A DNA stretch of 46,711 nucleotides, from the NCBI RefSeq assembly GCF_001952855.1, contig NZ_LPNO01000046.1, forward strand, positions 317,759 through 364,469. Direction: 5' to 3'. The notes under the pieces are model-generated. The model was given only the letters and a program-made list of their open reading frames with translations, was not told the DNA's origin and did no database searches. The position numbers and the translations under genes are program-made. The number at the start of each line of letters is the position of its first letter. The first letter of the stretch is position 1. This document shows, one piece after another, positions 33,885 through 42,866 of the stretch. This DNA is from Pseudomonas sp. ATCC PTA-122608 (GTDB lineage: Bacteria; Pseudomonadota; Gammaproteobacteria; Pseudomonadales; Pseudomonadaceae).

Positions 33885-34213
33885 GTTTTGTTTTCCTTAT
33901 TGTCTTCTGAAAAGACCTGGTATTTAACGGATAGGCCCGACAGCTAATACGGACGCCTTAATAACTCCGACCAATGTGTTTGGCAGAAAATTCCGTGTTT
34001 TTTTAAAGCTTTTTGCTAACTAGCTTATTTCCTTTAACCGCGTTGCAAATAATCTTCCTTAGTTTAAATAAATGGAACTTGGCGGGTTTCCCGCTATCGG
34101 ACCCGGCCCACGGTTTGCCTGGGGCATTCAGCAGTCTGATGGTGCGTGGGTGCGGGAAAAACCTTCGCTACACTGCGGCTCACTTCTTCCGTGAACCACA
34201 AGGCTACTTTCCT
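33885..34213. other. Intergenic region before the SDR gene (329 bp)
   Basis: No gene is supported. The reading frame of the SDR is open back to 34013 but has no start site with a ribosome signal there. AT-rich sequence at about 33985-34075 is promoter-like. TACACT near 34169 may be the -10 element of the SDR gene. GCGGG-TTT-CCCGC forms a small hairpin at 34083-34095. Confidence 0.5.
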
Positions 34214-35029
34214 ATGCAAAATCGCATGATGATCACCGGCGCCGGTTCTGGCCTGGGTCGCGAAATCGCTCTGCGCTGGGCCCGCGAGGGTTGGCAGCTG
34301 GCCTTGTCGGACGTCAGCGAAGCAGGCCTGCAAGAAACCCTGAAGCTGGTGCGCCAGGCCGGCGGTGACGGCTTCACCCAGCGTTGCGACGTGCGCGATT
34401 ACAGCCAACTCACCGCCTTCGCACAGGCCTGTGAGGAAAAGCTCGGCGGCATCGACGTGATCGTCAACAACGCTGGTGTGGCGTCGGGCGGGTTCTTCAG
34501 CGAACTGTCCCTGGAAGACTGGGACTGGCAGATCGCAATCAACCTGATGGGCGTGGTCAAGGGCTGCAAGGCCTTCCTGCCGCTGCTGGAACAGAGCAAG
34601 GGTCGCATCATCAACATAGCCTCCATGGCCGCCCTGATGCAGGGTCCGGCCATGAGTAACTACAACGTGGCCAAGGCCGGCGTGGTGGCTCTTTCGGAAA
34701 GCTTGCTGGTGGAGCTCAAGCAGCAGGAAGTCGGGGTGCACGTGGTGTGCCCGTCATTCTTCCAGACCAACCTGCTGGATTCGTTCCGCGGGCCGACGCC
34801 GGCGATGAAGGCCCAAGTGGGCAAGCTGCTGGAAAGCTCGCCGATCAGCGCCGCACAGATCGCCGACTACATCTACCAGCAGGTGGCTGAAGGGCAATTC
34901 ATGATCCTGCCCCACGAGCAGGGACGCATGGCCTGGGCACTGAAACAGAAGAACCCGCAGTTGCTGTATGACGAGATGACCGTGATGGCGGACAAGATGC
35001 GGGCGAAAGCTCAGTCGCTCAAAGCCTGA
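34214..35029 (+). CDS. Short-chain dehydrogenase/reductase
   Basis: The 271-residue Rossmann enzyme has TGAGSGLG near the start (nucleotide binding), NNAGVASGG at about residue 83, NIASMAALMQG with the catalytic Ser and YNVAKAG with the Tyr-X-X-X-Lys pair at about residues 151-155. The Asp in LALSDVSEAGLQ after beta-2 favours NAD over NADP. I use the ATG at 34214, which gives a classical SDR length. Substrate unknown. It is probably monocistronic. Confidence 0.92.
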   Translation: MQNRMMITGAGSGLGREIALRWAREGWQLALSDVSEAGLQETLKLVRQAGGDGFTQRCDVRDYSQLTAFAQACEEKLGGIDVIVNNAGVASGGFFSELSLEDWDWQIAINLMGVVKGCKAFLPLLEQSKGRIINIASMAALMQGPAMSNYNVAKAGVVALSESLLVELKQQEVGVHVVCPSFFQTNLLDSFRGPTPAMKAQVGKLLESSPISAAQIADYIYQQVAEGQFMILPHEQGRMAWALKQKNPQLLYDEMTVMADKMRAKAQSLKA

Positions 35030-35161
35030 ACATTGCGTTTAGTTCTGAGGCGCAATTCGCGATTTATCATCGCCTGTCTGTAAGGCAAATTACCTGCATG
35101 TGTAAGACGTGCCTGTTTAACCTGAAGGCCATTGATGGTGATGGGCGGGGAGCGCATGGTC

Positions 35162-35192
35162 GGGGTTCGGTAACTTAAAAAGGACGAACCCC
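35162..35192 (+). promoter_or_regulatory. Leader hairpin with Shine-Dalgarno in the loop (csrA paralogue)
   Basis: GGGGTTCG (35162-35169) and CGAACCCC (35185-35192) form a perfect eight-base stem ending directly at the ATG. The 15-base loop ends in AAAAAGGA, which contains the Shine-Dalgarno. CsrA/Rsm proteins bind A(N)GGA in hairpin loops, so this has the form of a self-control site. Confidence 0.7.
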
Positions 35193-35402
35193 ATGCTGGT
35201 ATTAAGCCGCGCGGTAGGTGAAATAATTTCGGTGGGCGACCAAATCACTTTGCGCATTCTGGAAGTGAATGGCACCCAGGTGAAACTGGGGGTGGAGGCG
35301 CCGGTGGGGGTCAATGTGCACCGGGCGGAGGTCTATCAGAAGATCCTCAGTCGCCAGGGGCAACAGGCCAACACCCATCCGGTGCCTGTGCCCAATCCTT
35401 GA
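35193..35402 (+). CDS. CsrA/Rsm family RNA-binding regulator (paralogue)
   Basis: The 69-residue protein begins MLVLSRAVGEIISVGDQITL and contains GVEAPVGVNVHRAEVYQKIL. Leu4, Arg6 and Arg44, which bind RNA in CsrA, are conserved. It works as a homodimer that blocks or stabilises mRNAs with GGA loops. Compared with the main RsmA/RsmE proteins it is more divergent (GEIISVGD, LEVNGTQV) and carries a Pro-rich tail, so it is likely one of the minor paralogues. A hairpin in its leader shows the Shine-Dalgarno in the loop, which suggests Rsm autocontrol. It ends three bases from the convergent YheU gene. Confidence 0.92.
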   Translation: MLVLSRAVGEIISVGDQITLRILEVNGTQVKLGVEAPVGVNVHRAEVYQKILSRQGQQANTHPVPVPNP

Positions 35403-35405
35403 GCG

Positions 35406-35633
35406 TCAGTCGAACAGGTGCTTGGGCACATCGTGCTTGAGCATCAGCTGGCACTGCTCGCTCTCGGGGTCGAAGACAATCAGCGCCTGGCCCTTGGTCA
35501 GTGCCTGGCGTACCCGCAGCACCCGGGTTTCCAGGGGCGTGTCGTCACCATTGTCGGTGCCGTCGCGGGTCACGAAGTCTTCGATGAGGCGGGTCAGGGT
35601 ATCGACTTCAAGTGCATCGTAGGGAATCAGCAT
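35406..35633 (-). CDS. YheU/UPF0270 family protein
   Basis: The 75-residue protein begins MLIPYDALEVDTLTRLIEDFV and contains DDTPLETRVLRVRQALTKGQALIVFDPES, the UPF0270 (YheU) pattern. It is soluble and acidic. Function not established. GAGG lies just before the ATG. It converges on the csrA paralogue with only three bases between stops and no terminator in the gap. Confidence 0.88.
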   Translation of the reverse strand: MLIPYDALEVDTLTRLIEDFVTRDGTDNGDDTPLETRVLRVRQALTKGQALIVFDPESEQCQLMLKHDVPKHLFD

Positions 35634-35692
35634 ACAAGCCTCGGCTAAGGAATCCCGGCGATGCTACTGCGCCGGGATCCCAGTTGCCAGTC

Positions 35693-36877
35693 TCAGGTTT
35701 TTTGACCCACCAGGCTGTCCACCGACGGCACGCGGGTATCGCTCTCCATTTGCGTGTCGTGTTCGATCTGGTGACTGAACCGGTCGAGGGAACCTTTGGC
35801 CGGTTGTGCATCGCTGGCGAACACTGGCGGGCTGAGGATGTACGCGCCCAGCAGGCGACTCAGCGCGGCGAGGCTGTCGATGTGCGTGCGCTCGTAGCCG
35901 TGGGTGGCGTCGCACCCAAACGCCAGCAGCGCGGTGCGAATGTCATGGCCGGCGGTCACCGCCGAATGCGCATCGCTGAAGTAATAGCGAAACAGGTCAC
36001 GGCGCACCGGCAACTCATTTTCCGCCGCCAGGCGCAGCAGGTGGCGGGACAGGTGATAGTCATACGGCCCGCCGGAATCCTGCATCGCCACACTCACCGC
36101 GTGCTCGCTGGAGTGCTGCTCGTGGGCCACCGGTGCGATGTCGATACCGACGAACTCACTCACATCCCACGGCAAGGCCGCGGCCGCACCACTGCCGGTT
36201 TCTTCGGTGATGGTGAACAGCGGGTGGCAGTCGATCAGCAACGGTTGACCGCTGTCGACAATCGCCTTGAGCGCCGCCAGCAGTGCGGCAACCCCGGCTT
36301 TATCGTCCAGGTGACGGGCGCTGATATGCCCGCTCTCGGTGAACTCTGGCAGCGGGTCGAAGGCGACGAAATCGCCGACGCTGATGCCCAGGGAATCGCA
36401 ATCGGCACGGGTGGCGCAGTAGGCGTCCAGGCGCAGCTCGATGTGGTCCCAGCTGATGGGCATTTCATCCACGGCGGTATTGAACGCGTGACCGGAGGCC
36501 ATCAACGGCAACACGCTGCCACGGATCACGCCGTTATCGGTAAACAGGCTGACGCGGCTGCCTTCGGCAAAGCGGCTGGACCAGCAGCCCACCGGCGCCA
36601 GGGTCAGGCGGCCGTTGTCCTTGATTGCCCGTACGGCGGCGCCGATGGTGTCCAGGTGCGCGGAAACGGCGCGGTCGGGGCTGTTTTTCTGGCCCTTGAG
36701 GGTGGCGCGGATGGTGCCGCGCCGGGTCATTTCAAACGGAATGCCCAGCTCTTCAAGGCGCTCGGCAACGTAGCGCACGATGGTGTCGGTAAACCCGGTG
36801 GGGCTGGGGATGGCGAGCATTTCCAGCAGCACTTTTTGCAGGTAAGCGAGATCCGGTTCGGGGATGGTTCGGGTCAT
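35693..36877 (-). CDS. M42-family peptidase of the NAGGN locus
   Basis: The 394-residue metallopeptidase starts at the ATG at 36877 with AGGAG upstream. M42/M20-like metal-binding segments are AVSAHLDTIGA near residue 71, ARHLDDKAGVAALL with the bridging Asp, FTITEETGSGAAAAL with the catalytic Glu pair and GIDIAPV. The family is regularly found with asnO and ngg in NAGGN loci, where its role is unproven; it may trim or recycle the peptide. It is the third gene of the set on the minus strand, 172 bases and one REP doublet after ngg. Confidence 0.9.
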   Translation of the reverse strand: MTRTIPEPDLAYLQKVLLEMLAIPSPTGFTDTIVRYVAERLEELGIPFEMTRRGTIRATLKGQKNSPDRAVSAHLDTIGAAVRAIKDNGRLTLAPVGCWSSRFAEGSRVSLFTDNGVIRGSVLPLMASGHAFNTAVDEMPISWDHIELRLDAYCATRADCDSLGISVGDFVAFDPLPEFTESGHISARHLDDKAGVAALLAALKAIVDSGQPLLIDCHPLFTITEETGSGAAAALPWDVSEFVGIDIAPVAHEQHSSEHAVSVAMQDSGGPYDYHLSRHLLRLAAENELPVRRDLFRYYFSDAHSAVTAGHDIRTALLAFGCDATHGYERTHIDSLAALSRLLGAYILSPPVFASDAQPAKGSLDRFSHQIEHDTQMESDTRVPSVDSLVGQKT

Positions 36878-36958
36878 GGAAACTCCTGATGAGTTGAGGG
36901 CATCGATGGTTTCGATGAGTGGGCCATTGGCTAGAGAGTCATCGACTGTTCCGACCCC

Positions 36959-37025
36959 ATCGCGGGCAAGCCCGGCTCCCACATTGGAACGCATTCCAAA
37001 TGTGGGAGCGGGCTTGCTCGCGAAA
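36959..37025. repeat. REP doublet, inverted order
   Basis: Two REP units in the opposite order to the others: the left unit ends in GGCTCCCACA and the right one begins TGTGGGAGCGGGCTTGCTCGCG, so their TGTGGGA ends point inwards across a short GGAACGCATTCC palindrome. It lies between ngg and the M42 gene. Confidence 0.85.
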
Positions 37026-37049
37026 GCGCCAGTCAAGGCAACACATCTC

Positions 37050-38795
37050 TCAAGCCGTCGGTTGGCTATGGGGAAACAGCAGGTCCACGAACTTTTCAGC
37101 CGTCGGCTGCGGTTCATGGTTGGCCAGCCCGGCCCGTTCGTTGGCTTCGATAAAGACGTAGTCCGGTTGGTCGGCGGCCGGCACCATCAGGTCCAGGCCC
37201 ACCATGGGGATGTCCAGGGCCCGGGCGGCGCGTACGGCGGCGTCCACCAGGGTCGGGTGGAGGATGGCGGTCACGTCTTCCAGGCAACCACCGGTGTGCA
37301 GGTTGGCGGTACGCCGCACCGCCAGACGTTCGCCTCGGGGCAGGATGCTGCTGTAGTCGTAGCCGGCGGCCTTTAGGGTGCGCTGGGTTTCCTGGTCAAG
37401 GGGGATTTTGCTTTCGCCATCGGTGGCGGCCTGGCGCCGACGGCTCTGGGCCTCGATCAACGCGCCAATGGAGTGCTGACCATCGCCGGTGACTTCCGCC
37501 GGGCGGCGAATCGCGGCGGCGACCACTTCAAAACCGATCACCAGAATCCGCAGGTCGAGGCCTTCGTGGAAGCTTTCCAGCAATACACGCGTGTCGAACT
37601 GACGGGCCGCTTCAATGGCTTTTTGCACGTCCTCGATGCTCTGCAAATCCACCGCCACGCCCTGGCCTTGCTCGCCGTCCAGCGGCTTGACCACGATGCG
37701 CTGGTGCTCGTCGAGAAACTCCAGATTATCATCGGCACTGCCGGCCAACTGCTGCTCCGGCAGCCTCAAGCCAGCGGCCTTGAGCACCTTGTGGGTCAGG
37801 CTCTTGTCCTGGCACAACGTCATGCTGATGGCGCTGGTCAGGTCGCTGAGGGATTCGCGGCAGCGCACCCGGCGGCCACCGTGGCTCAAGGTGAACAGCC
37901 CGGCTTCGGCGTCGTCCACCTGCACGTCGATCCCGCGCCGATGAGCTTCCTCGACGATGATCCGCGCATAGGGATTGAACTCCGCTTGCGGGCCGGGGCC
38001 GAGGAACAGCGGCTGGTTGATGCCGTTCTTGCGCTTGATGGCAAAGGTGGTCAGCGCGCGAAAGCCGAGCTTGGCGTAGAGACTTTTCGCCTGGCGGTTG
38101 TCGTGCAGCACCGACAGGTCGAGGTAGCTCAGGCCACGGCTCATGAAATGTTCGATCAAGTGGCGCACCAGCACTTCACCCACGCCGGGGCGGGTGCATT
38201 GCGGGTCCACTGCCAGACACCAGAGGCTGCAGCCGTTCTCCGGGTCGTTGAAGGCTTTGTGGTGGTTCAGGCCCATCACGCTGCCGATCACCGCGCCGCT
38301 GTCTTCATCCTCGGCCAGCCAATACACCGGGCCGCCTTGATGACGTGGCGTCAGCAGTGCCTGGTCCACCGGCAACATGCCGCGCCCCTGATACAGCTGG
38401 TTCACCGCTTGCCAGTCTGTCTCGCTCTGCACCCGGCGAATCCGAAAGCCGCGAAACACCCGGGTCGCCGGACGATAGTCGGTGAACCACAGGCGCAAGG
38501 TGTCGGACGGGTCGAGAAACAACTGCTGTGGATCAATCCCGAGGATCTGTTGTGGCGCTGCCACATACAACGCGATATCCCGTTCGCCGGGTTGCTCGTT
38601 GAGCAACTCCAGGGCGAGGCTCGCCGGGTCCGGGAACGTGTGGCCGATCAGCAGCCGGCCCCAACCGCAATGCACGGCAATCGGCGTGGGGTCCAGTGCG
38701 CTGCCGTCTTCGGCTAAGCGGGCTTGCAGGCGCTCGTAGGAGGGCGCCTGGCCCCGCAGCAAGCGTTGGCTGTAAGCCGTGGCATGAGGTTTCAT
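37050..38795 (-). CDS. ngg: N-acetylglutaminylglutamine synthetase
   Basis: The 581-residue two-domain enzyme makes the N-acetylated glutamine dipeptide. The N-terminal half (about residues 110-270) is a GNAT acetyltransferase: FRGFRIRRVQSETDW, LAVDPQCTRPGVGEVLVRHL as acetyl-CoA loop, and SVLHDNRQAKSLYAKLGF. The C-terminal half (about residues 290-575) is an ATP-grasp ligase: RIVVKPLDGEQGQGVAV, RVLLESFHEGLDLRILVIG and MVGLDLMVP with FIEANERAGL. It starts three bases after the asnO stop and is cotranscribed with it. Confidence 0.96.
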   Translation of the reverse strand: MKPHATAYSQRLLRGQAPSYERLQARLAEDGSALDPTPIAVHCGWGRLLIGHTFPDPASLALELLNEQPGERDIALYVAAPQQILGIDPQQLFLDPSDTLRLWFTDYRPATRVFRGFRIRRVQSETDWQAVNQLYQGRGMLPVDQALLTPRHQGGPVYWLAEDEDSGAVIGSVMGLNHHKAFNDPENGCSLWCLAVDPQCTRPGVGEVLVRHLIEHFMSRGLSYLDLSVLHDNRQAKSLYAKLGFRALTTFAIKRKNGINQPLFLGPGPQAEFNPYARIIVEEAHRRGIDVQVDDAEAGLFTLSHGGRRVRCRESLSDLTSAISMTLCQDKSLTHKVLKAAGLRLPEQQLAGSADDNLEFLDEHQRIVVKPLDGEQGQGVAVDLQSIEDVQKAIEAARQFDTRVLLESFHEGLDLRILVIGFEVVAAAIRRPAEVTGDGQHSIGALIEAQSRRRQAATDGESKIPLDQETQRTLKAAGYDYSSILPRGERLAVRRTANLHTGGCLEDVTAILHPTLVDAAVRAARALDIPMVGLDLMVPAADQPDYVFIEANERAGLANHEPQPTAEKFVDLLFPHSQPTA

Positions 38796-38798
38796 GAA

Positions 38799-40571
38799 TC
38801 AGATTCCTTGTTCGCTGAGCCACAGGTTCAGCGCCGCCAGTTGCCACAGCTTGGAGCCGCGCAACGGGGTCAATTGGCCTTGGGGATCGGTGAGCAGGCG
38901 GTCGAGCATCGCCGGGTTGAACAGGCCGCGATCCTGGCTCGGGTCCAGCAACAGGTCGCGCACCCAGTTCAAGGTGTCACCCTGCAAATGCTTGAGGCCG
39001 GGCACCGGGAAATAGCCTTTCTTGCGGTCGATGACTTCGCTCGGGATCACCCGGCGCGCGGCTTCCTTGAGCACTTGCTTGCCGCCGTCCGGCAGTTTGA
39101 ATTTGCCGGGCACGCGGGCCGACAGTTCTACCAGGCGATAGTCGAGAAACGGTGTACGCGCTTCCAGGCCCCAGGCCATGGTCATATTGTCGACGCGCTT
39201 GACCGGGTCATCCACCAGCATCACGGTGCTGTCCAGGCGCAAGGCTTTGTCCACTGCGGCATCGGCGCCGGGCTGGGCGAAATGCTCACGCACGAAGTCA
39301 CCGGCGGCGTCATTGGCGGTCAGCCATTTCGGCGCGACCGTGGCGGCGTAGTCGTCGTAGCTGCGGTCGAAGAACGCATCGCGGTACGCGGCATACGGAT
39401 CGCTGGCGCCGTCCACTTGCGGGTACCAGTGGTAGCCGGCGAACAACTCGTCCGCGCCCTGGCCGCTCTGCACCACTTTGCAGTGCTTGGCGACTTCCCG
39501 GGACAGCAGGTAGAAGGCGATGCAGTCATGGCTGACCATCGGCTCGCTCATGGCGCGGAACGCGGCCGGCAACTGCTCGATGATTTCGCTTTCGGCGATA
39601 CGCAGTTGGTGGTGTCGGGTGCCGTAATGCTTGGCGATCAAGTCCGAATACTGGAACTCATCGCCGCGCTCGCCACCGGCGTCTTCAAAGCCGATGGAGA
39701 AGGTCGACAGGTCTTGCACGCCGACTTCCCGCAACAGGCCCACCAGCATGCTGGAATCGACACCGCCGGAAAGCAGCACGCCCACATCCACTGCCGCACG
39801 CTGACGAATCGCCACGGCTTCGCGGGTGCTGTCGAGCACCCGGTCGGTCCAGTCTTCGAGCGTCAGGTTGGCTTCATCGGCGTGAGGGCCGTAGGGCAGG
39901 GTCCACCAGGTTTTCTGTTCAGTCTTGCCATCGGCGTCGATGCGCATCCACGACGCGGGCGGCAGTTTTTCAATGCCCGCCAGCAAGGTGCGCGGCGCAG
40001 GCACCACGGCGTGGAAATTCAGGTAGTGATTGAGGGCCACCGGATCGAGGATCGGGTTGATATCGCCGCCCTTGAGCAGCGCCGGCAATGCCGAAGCAAA
40101 ACGCAGGCGCTGGCCGGTGCGCGACAGGTACAGCGGCTTCACCCCGAGGCGGTCACGCGCGATAAACAGGCGCTGGGCATCGCGCTCCCAGATCGCGAAG
40201 GCGAACATCCCGTTGAGCTTGGGCAGCAAGGCTTCGCCCCAGGCGTGGTAGCCCTTGAGCAGCACTTCGGTGTCACCACCGGAATAGAAGGCGTAGCCCA
40301 GGGCTTCCAGCTCTTCACGCAATTCCGGGAAGTTATAGATCGCACCGTTGAACGCTAGGGACAGGCCCAGTTGGGCGTCGACCATCGGTTGGGCAGAGCC
40401 GTCCGACAGGTCCATGATTTTCAGGCGTCGATGGCCCAGGGCAATCGGCCCTTGGGCATGGAAGCCCCACGCGTCAGGACCGCGTGGCGCCAGGTGATGG
40501 GTGATTCGTTCCACCGCTGCCAGGTCGGCAGGTTGGTGATCGAAACGTAACTCTCCAGCTAATCCGCACAT
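38799..40571 (-). CDS. asnO: N-acetylglutaminylglutamine amidotransferase (asparagine synthase-like)
   Basis: The 590-residue enzyme amidates the acetylated dipeptide to give NAGGN, an osmoprotectant. Cys2 of MCGLAGE is the class II glutaminase nucleophile, and I chose the ATG at 40571 (AAGGA upstream) so that Cys follows Met directly. The N-terminal glutaminase domain covers residues 1 to about 215; the synthase domain has the PPi-loop LLSGGVDSSMLVG near residue 265. It is the first gene of the asnO-ngg operon on the minus strand. Expression is expected under high osmolarity, but no specific site was seen. Confidence 0.96.
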   Translation of the reverse strand: MCGLAGELRFDHQPADLAAVERITHHLAPRGPDAWGFHAQGPIALGHRRLKIMDLSDGSAQPMVDAQLGLSLAFNGAIYNFPELREELEALGYAFYSGGDTEVLLKGYHAWGEALLPKLNGMFAFAIWERDAQRLFIARDRLGVKPLYLSRTGQRLRFASALPALLKGGDINPILDPVALNHYLNFHAVVPAPRTLLAGIEKLPPASWMRIDADGKTEQKTWWTLPYGPHADEANLTLEDWTDRVLDSTREAVAIRQRAAVDVGVLLSGGVDSSMLVGLLREVGVQDLSTFSIGFEDAGGERGDEFQYSDLIAKHYGTRHHQLRIAESEIIEQLPAAFRAMSEPMVSHDCIAFYLLSREVAKHCKVVQSGQGADELFAGYHWYPQVDGASDPYAAYRDAFFDRSYDDYAATVAPKWLTANDAAGDFVREHFAQPGADAAVDKALRLDSTVMLVDDPVKRVDNMTMAWGLEARTPFLDYRLVELSARVPGKFKLPDGGKQVLKEAARRVIPSEVIDRKKGYFPVPGLKHLQGDTLNWVRDLLLDPSQDRGLFNPAMLDRLLTDPQGQLTPLRGSKLWQLAALNLWLSEQGI

Positions 40572-40724
40572 AAATTCCTTACCGGTTTTTCCGTTGGGGA
40601 GGGATAGAAATGCAGCCGCCAAAACAGCGGGTACCCAGAGACTGACCCGGGTAAATTGTGGGAGTTTTAGAACAATACGTTATAAGGCAATGAGCCTTGA
40701 CGGGCTGTGGGCCCGTCTTGGCCC

Positions 40725-42713
40725 TCAGGATTTGCTTGGGTTGCCGCGAATCAGAGCGCGCAGCGCGAAGCGATTGGGGTGGCAGGCTTCGCTGACACTG
40801 CGCGGCAGCGGCAGCGGCTCATCGTCCAGCCAGGCGGCCAGCAGCTCTGCGCAGAGGGGCGCGGTGACCAGCCCGCGTGAGCCATGGCCACTGTTGATAT
40901 ATAGGCCGTGCAGCCACGGGCACGGTGCATCGGGGATGTGCCGGGCGTCTTTGCTGAGGGCGGCGTAGGTGTGATCAAACGTCTCGCGTTCCGCCAGCGG
41001 CCCGACGATCGGCAAGTAGTCCGGGCTGGTGCAGCGGAACGCGGCGCGGCCTTCGAGCTGTTCGGGTGCCAGGCTGTCGGCGCCCAGGCGTTGCAGCAGG
41101 TCGGGGGAGATTTCCCGCAGCATCTCGAGGTTGCCCACGTGCTCGGCCACGGTGGGCGTAAGGTCGTCGCTCTTGAAGTCAAAACTGGCGCCGAGGGTAT
41201 GCTCGCCCAGGCGTGGCGGGGCGACGTAACCCTCGGCGCACACCACCGTGGCCAACGCCTGGCTTTGCGCCGTTTGCGGCAGCCGGGTGATTTGCCCGCG
41301 GATGCGTTTGAGGGGGAGGTCAGCGCTGAAGGAAAACCGCTTGATCTCGGCGGCACCGGCCAGCACCACCACACTGGCTTGCGCCAGAACCGTATCGCCC
41401 TGCAGCGCCTGCCACTCACCGTCCACCTGTTTGAGCTCAAGGGCGTCATGGTGCTGCAGCACCTCGATCAGCGGATGCCTGGCTTGCCACTGGCACAGCG
41501 CGGGCGGGTGTACCCAGCCGCCCTCGGGGAAGAACAAGCCCCCGTGCTCCAGGGTTATCCCGGCTCGCGCCTGGGCCTGTTGTTGATCCAGCACGTGCAA
41601 CAACTCCGGCGCAAAAGCACTGGCCAACTGTGCCTGGCGCTCGGCCTCCTTGGCATTGAAGGCCAGTTGCAGCACGCCGCAGCCATCCCAGTCCACGCCA
41701 CGTTGCAGATGCTCCAGCAGGCGCCGCGTATGGCTGAAGCCGCTGAGAATCAACTGCGAAAGTGCTGTGCCGTGGGCTGAAAGCTTGAGGTACAACACCC
41801 CTTGCGGGTTGCCGGAGGCTTCCTGGGCGAGCGCTGCGTGGCGTTCCAGCAAGCTGACGCGCCAGCCGCGTGCCGCCAGGCTGGCTGCCGTGGCGCAACC
41901 GGCCAGGCCACCGCCGATGACGAGGGCGTGGCGTTCACCGGCGACGGCAGGCGGGCGCGCAAACCAGGGTTTTGCCGCGGCCGGTGCGGGCGTTTCAGTG
42001 GGCCAACCGAGAAACTCACCCCGCAGGATTTCCCATTTGTGGCCGATGCCCGGGGTGCGCTTCATCTTGAACCCGGCTGCATTGATCAACCTGCGCACCC
42101 AGCCGGTGCTGGTAAAGGTGCTGATGGTCGAGCCCGGCGCCGCCAGCCGTGCCAGTTCAGCGAACAGTTCGGCGGTCCACATATCGGGGTTTTTGGCCGG
42201 GGCAAAACCGTCGAGGAACCAGGCGTCAATTTGTGCGTCCAGCTGGGGCAATTGCTCCAGTGCATCGCCGATCAACAGCGTCAGGGTGACGCGACCGTTA
42301 TCCAGCACCAGCCGCTGAAAACCCTGATGGATCGCGATGTACTGCGCCAATAGTTGTTCGGCGAATGCTGCAAGTTCCGGCCAGAGGGCGAGGGCACGTT
42401 GCAGGTCGGCGTGGCTCAGCGGGTACTTTTCCACGCTGACAAAATGCAGGCGCGCGCCCGGCACCGCGTGTTGTTCGAACAACTGCCAGGCGCACAGGAA
42501 ATTCAACCCGGTGCCGAAGCCGGTCTCACCAATCACCAACCGCCCACCCACCGGCAGCGCAGCAAAACGTTCCTGCAAACGGTTCTGCTCGAGGAACACA
42601 TAGCGGGTTTCTTCAAGGCCCGACTTGTCGGAGAAGTACACGTCGTCGAACACCCGCGAGTGCGGGCGACCTTGGTCATCCCAGTCGAGCTGGGCGTGGG
42701 ATACGGGGTTCAT
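40725..42713 (-). CDS. mnmC: Bifunctional tRNA mnm5s2U34 methyltransferase/FAD oxidoreductase
   Basis: The 662-residue protein modifies the wobble uridine of some tRNAs. The N-terminal methyltransferase (about residues 1-240) has RFAALPVGGRLVIGETGFGTGLNFL for SAM binding and LDGFAPAKNPDMW. The C-terminal oxidoreductase (from about residue 262) has ALVIGGGLAGCATAASLAARG for FAD binding and a late GHGSRGLVTAPLCAELLAAW block. It removes the carboxymethyl group, then methylates the product. Full length, both domains intact. It is divergent from the PPK2 gene. Confidence 0.96.
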   Translation of the reverse strand: MNPVSHAQLDWDDQGRPHSRVFDDVYFSDKSGLEETRYVFLEQNRLQERFAALPVGGRLVIGETGFGTGLNFLCAWQLFEQHAVPGARLHFVSVEKYPLSHADLQRALALWPELAAFAEQLLAQYIAIHQGFQRLVLDNGRVTLTLLIGDALEQLPQLDAQIDAWFLDGFAPAKNPDMWTAELFAELARLAAPGSTISTFTSTGWVRRLINAAGFKMKRTPGIGHKWEILRGEFLGWPTETPAPAAAKPWFARPPAVAGERHALVIGGGLAGCATAASLAARGWRVSLLERHAALAQEASGNPQGVLYLKLSAHGTALSQLILSGFSHTRRLLEHLQRGVDWDGCGVLQLAFNAKEAERQAQLASAFAPELLHVLDQQQAQARAGITLEHGGLFFPEGGWVHPPALCQWQARHPLIEVLQHHDALELKQVDGEWQALQGDTVLAQASVVVLAGAAEIKRFSFSADLPLKRIRGQITRLPQTAQSQALATVVCAEGYVAPPRLGEHTLGASFDFKSDDLTPTVAEHVGNLEMLREISPDLLQRLGADSLAPEQLEGRAAFRCTSPDYLPIVGPLAERETFDHTYAALSKDARHIPDAPCPWLHGLYINSGHGSRGLVTAPLCAELLAAWLDDEPLPLPRSVSEACHPNRFALRALIRGNPSKS

Positions 42714-42866
42714 GGGCGGCTCATAAATACGGCAGGCAAAGGCAAGGCGGCCATTCTAGCTGATCAACAGGGTTGTCATTGATCCATGACAATCGGGTGT
42801 GGAATTTCCTCCGGCGCAGCACCGTCCAATCCGCTAGTCTTGCCTCATTCTGGAACGGAGCCGCCC

